NCBI RefSeq assembly: GCF_000023325.1 | Contig: NC_012785.1 | Coordinates: forward strand, 1,550,001 to 1,614,000 | DNA: 64,000 nucleotides | From: Kosmotoga olearia TBF 19.5.1 | Lineage (GTDB): Bacteria; Thermotogota; Thermotogae; Petrotogales; Kosmotogaceae | Reading direction: 5' to 3' | In this document: positions 61,305 through 64,000 of the stretch, in pieces | Layout: each line of letters opens with the position of its first letter | Position numbering within the stretch: position 1 is the stretch's first letter | The notes under the pieces: generated by a model | The model's database searches: none | What the model was told of the DNA's origin: nothing | The model's input: only the letters and a program-made list of their open reading frames with translations | Position numbers and translations under genes: made by a program

Positions 61305-61736
61305 ATGAGACTTTTGAGTTTGATCGTCGGGGATTTATTGCTTCTTTTGGCGCTGGTATTTCTGGGAATCCTTTTTACGGCGCTTGTGTACGAGATAATT
61401 TTTCCAAACGAAGCCAGGGAGTTGTCGCTGAATACTGGAATTCATTTTTTGATGATAGTGACGCTTTTGACTCAGGGGATAATCTTTCAAATTGGTTCTA
61501 TCAATCCAGAAAAAAGTATTTTGAAGCTTTTTACCGTTTTTAGTTCTATTGCGAGTCTGTTTTTATTTTTGATCGGTGTAGTTACCGTAAACCTTAATTG
61601 GTGGATCAAACCGGTTGAATCTCTTCTGGACATCCATCTTCATTTTGCTACGCCTCTGAGCATTTTACTCCTGGTTGTTCTGGTGTTCCTTGTCCCTTTT
61701 TCTTTGCTTTCATTTTCTTCTGATGATAAAAAGTGA
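61305..61736 (+). CDS. Small four-helix membrane protein of unknown function
   Basis: A 143-aa hydrophobic protein with four predicted membrane helices (about residues 5-28, 47-66, 76-98 and 112-136) and a charged end SSDDKK. GGGAGTG precedes the ATG at 61305. I do not recognise the family. It is the last chromosomal gene before the insertion-sequence cluster. Confidence 0.6.
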   Translation: MRLLSLIVGDLLLLLALVFLGILFTALVYEIIFPNEARELSLNTGIHFLMIVTLLTQGIIFQIGSINPEKSILKLFTVFSSIASLFLFLIGVVTVNLNWWIKPVESLLDIHLHFATPLSILLLVVLVFLVPFSLLSFSSDDKK

Positions 61737-61822
61737 GATTTCCTTATTACCATCCTCTTTATTGTAGTAATTTCTAGTTGTTTACTGTTTTATTATGATC
61801 CGGATCATATCTTTTTGAATTA

Positions 61823-62214
61823 GGGTGTCTCAAAAATCAGTAACAGCCAATAATATCAGCCACCTTTCTGTGAGGACGGCTGTTCAAGATATTGAACATA
61901 ACACAAAGATTGTATGCCAATATGGCCAAACCCAATACCGCATCATAATTCCTGTTTCTCACATACCAAATGTATTCCAGATTGAAATATTCTTGTAGAA
62001 TGTTAATCGTTCTCTCTATCTCCCAACGGTTTTTATACTTCTCCGCATATATTTGCCTCAATTGAATGCCCAGCCAACGAGCCTGACACTGTTTTTCCAG
62101 TGATACACCTTTCCTTTTGTTTGTGTCTATTACTGGTATCATGCTACTACAATCGAATATATAACGGTATATCTGTTGCGAATCATATGCGCTGTCTGCG
62201 AGGAAATATGTGTA
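61823..62214 (-). mobile_element. Remnant of a DDE (IS4/IS5-type) insertion sequence, interrupted
   Basis: The plus-strand sequence GGGTGTCTCA at 61823 looks like the outer end of an IS. It is followed on the minus strand by the C-terminal part of a DDE transposase ending at 61837. The other end is cut off near 62209-62214, where the terminal repeats of an IS21-type element begin. Confidence 0.7.
61837..62214 (-). pseudogene. DDE transposase, C-terminal fragment
   Basis: About 125 codons are preserved: FLADSAYDSQQIYRYIF (second-Asp region), a YKNRWEIERTINILQEYFNLEYIW segment with the catalytic Glu, and a hydrophobic end. The N-terminal half, with the first catalytic Asp, is missing because another element has inserted. 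The open frame continues for about 30 codons into the IS21 end, but that part is not transposase. Cannot be active alone. Confidence 0.8.
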
Positions 62215-63642
62215 TGGCAAAATAAAAATACAGCAAGTGGCAGGATAAAAATCCAGCGGTAAGGGAAAGAAAAAGATCATTGCCAGCACCCGGAAAATCA
62301 ATTACCCTTTAATTGCACACCAAAACAGTTAAAGGGGGTTAGAAAGGAGTGCTGACAATGATCCAGGTACATCATATCAAATATCTACGTGAATTTAAAG
62401 GGAAGTCGCTAAGAAATATAGCCAACGAAACTGGCCACGATTTCAGAACGGTGAAGAAATATGACGAAATGGATGATTTCAACGAGTATGTTCAACGTAG
62501 AAAGAGGACTTCCAAGCTCGATCCGTACAAGCCCAAAATAGATGAATGGCTGGAAGAAGATAAAAAGGTAAAGGCAAAACAACGTCATACTGCTAGAAGG
62601 ATTTACAAGAGACTATGTGAGGAATATCCGAATTTTCCGCTCAGCGAACGTACGGTAAGAGCATATGTGAGAAAGAAAAAGAAGGAATTGTATTCCAACG
62701 AAGGTTATTTACCTCTTGACCATCCTGGTGGTGAAGCTCAAGCAGATTTTGGACAGGCTGAGTTCATTGAAAAGGGTAAGGGAACGACGCTGCATTATCT
62801 GAATCTTTCTTTTCCATACAGCAACGGGGGATACTTTCAACTGTTTAGAGGGGAAAACCTTGAATGTTTGCTCGAGGGGCTGAAGAACATATTCGAACAT
62901 ATTGGAAAGGTTCCTCGGCGTATATGGTTCGACAACCTATCTCCCGTGGTGAAAAAAATTCTGGATGGAGGGGAAAGGGAGGTAACGGAGAAGTTTTACA
63001 GATTCTGTCAACATTATGGTTTTGAACCTGTGTTTTGTAATCCTGGTTGTGGCAATGAAAAAGGCAATGTGGAAAACAAGGTTGGATATAACAGGCGGAA
63101 CTTCTTTGTTCCCATACCCAGGATAGAGAATCTTGAAGATTACAACAAAGAGCTCTTAATCCTCTCGGAGAAAGATATGGAAAGACCCCATTACCGAAAG
63201 GAAAAGAGCATTAAAGAACTGTTTTTAGAAGAAAAGAAAAAGATGCTCCTACTCAACGAAAAACCTCTGGATATTTCCAGGGTACAGAAAGCAAAGACAG
63301 ACAAGTATGGGATGCTTCGTTTTGAAAACAACAGATACTCCGTGTCACCAAAACATACTGAAACAGAAGTGTGGTTGAAGATAGGGGCATCGGAAATAGA
63401 GATACTGGATGAAGACTACAAAGTGCTCGTAAAACATCCCAGGTTATACGGACACAACCTCCAATCTCTGAATTGGTATCCATACCTTGAGACCTTGAGC
63501 AGGAGGCCACGTGCATTGAAATATACAGGATTTTACAGGGAATTATCTCCTATTTGGCAAGAATACTTTGAATCCTGTGATTACCAGGAAAAGAAAAACA
63601 GCTTGAAGTTGTTGGTCAAAATGCTACGTGAAACAGATATGG
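62209..63642 (+). mobile_element. IS21-family element, truncated (left end and istA)
   Basis: Its left end carries two direct repeats of 22-23 nt (62215-62237 and 62238-62259, core ATAAAAAT.CAGC), typical multiple terminal repeats of IS21. istA follows. No istB and no right end are present because a second IS21-type element starts at 63643. Confidence 0.78.
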
Positions 63643-63665
63643 TGTCGACATCGATTATAAAATAG
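62358..63665 (+). pseudogene. istA: IS21 transposase IstA, probably 3'-truncated
   Basis: A 435-aa frame. N-terminal helix-turn-helix (IKYLREFKGKSLRNIANETGHDFRTVKKY), DDE catalytic domain with Asp in AQADFGQAE, Asp in IWFDNLSPVV and Glu in GCGNEKGNVENKVGY, then the RYSV beta domain. The catalytic triad is intact. The last seven codons (VSTSIIK) come from the left end of the next element, so the native C-terminus is lost, and no istB follows. ATG at 62358 has AAAGGAG upstream; GTG at 62349 overlaps it. Confidence 0.82.
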
Positions 63666-64000
63666 TAAAAACGTCGGTCAAAAATGAGCAAAAACATCGG
63701 TAAGAATTGAGTAGTAACATCTGAATATCTCAGATAGAAAAGGAGGTATTCAGATGTTAACGGAAAAGCAGGTCTTTGAAATCAGAATATTGTACAGAGA
63801 GGGGTTAAGCAAGCTAGCAATAGCCAGGCGCCTTGGCATTGCTCCCAACACCGTAAAGAAATATCTTGAAAAGGAGTGGTGTCAAATGGCAAAAAGAGGT
63901 TCGAAACTGGATCCTTTCAAGGATTACATCGAGAAAAGGCTCCAGGAGTATCCCGAACTTACAGCGACAGTGTTGTTTAAGGAATTGGTGGAGAGAGGTT
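63643..64000 (+). mobile_element. Second IS21-family element (left part, continues beyond window)
   Basis: Begins TGTCGACATCGATTATAAAA, followed by two direct repeats of about 23 nt (63665-63688 and 63689-63711, core AAAAAC.TCGGT), a different set from the first element. istA starts at 63754. Confidence 0.8.
63754..64000 (+). CDS. istA: IS21 transposase IstA, N-terminal part (runs off window)
   Basis: 82 codons are visible. The helix-turn-helix region FEIRILYREGLSKLAIARRLGIAPNTVKKYL and the SKLDPFKDYIEKRL linker are typical of IstA. AGGAGGT lies 6 nt before ATG. The sequence differs from the istA just upstream, so the two elements are distinct members of the family. Confidence 0.88.
   Translation, partial: MLTEKQVFEIRILYREGLSKLAIARRLGIAPNTVKKYLEKEWCQMAKRGSKLDPFKDYIEKRLQEYPELTATVLFKELVERG

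Overview
ORGANISM. Low-to-moderate GC bacterial chromosome (roughly 40-43% by eye) with compact operons. The window best fits the Thermotogota, probably the Kosmotoga/Mesotoga branch. Supporting signs are an SLH-coiled-coil-TM protein next to a porin-like protein (the Omp-alpha/Omp-beta layout of the toga), GH57 and GH13 starch enzymes, a SUF-only Fe-S operon, a SPOUT methyltransferase of the TM1570 type after trmD, and frequent TTG/GTG starts behind strong AGGAGG ribosome sites. The genus is inference; no database was used. || LAYOUT. 1-11.2 kb: OsmC end, Mrp ATPase, mtnA, type I pullulanase, a structured repeat element, glyA, upp, a 1354-aa GH57 lipoprotein, tdk. 11.4-16.4 kb: ffh-rpsP-khpA-rimM-trmD-SPOUT-rplS-lepB operon. 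16.4-19.3 kb: tRNA-Ser(UGA), folE2, rsmG, rsmI and an M50-like protein without its HExxH. 19.4-23.6 kb, minus strand: punA, nrnA and a degenerate vWA/Ig surface protein. 23.7-29.6 kb: acpP, an RluA-type synthase, an MA-like metallopeptidase overlapping a DUF5693-like membrane protein, a PEGA protein, an RsuA-type synthase. 29.7-35.7 kb: recJ, DUF3343, ruvX-like gene, tRNA-Arg(CCG), mreB, DUF368. 35.8-41.3 kb: a second structured repeat element, then sufCBDSU. 41.3-42.9 kb: cold-shock gene with a structured leader, and an aminotransferase. 43-57 kb, minus strand: four overlapping genes for giant secreted vWA/Ig/PEGA/YfaP-like proteins behind one promoter, with a cytoplasmic TPR gene upstream. 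57.1-61.7 kb: secG, tyrS, toga pair, small membrane protein. 61.8-64 kb: nested insertion sequences. || HOW THEY WORK TOGETHER. The SRP/ribosome operon, secG and lepB serve export, and the window is rich in exported proteins: starch hydrolases, PEGA, vWA and toga proteins. The 43-55 kb operon looks like one coordinated extracytoplasmic assembly of unknown function. || MOST UNUSUAL SIGNALS. (1) Two mosaic non-coding elements, upstream of glyA and of sufC, carry arrays of 15-nt mini-hairpins. The period is exactly 21 nt, the loops are GNA on one strand, and the stems change in a compensated way. They are accompanied by 7-8 nt periodic GAGANNC and AACTNNC arrays and inverted borders. (2) The multi-vWA secreted-protein operon.
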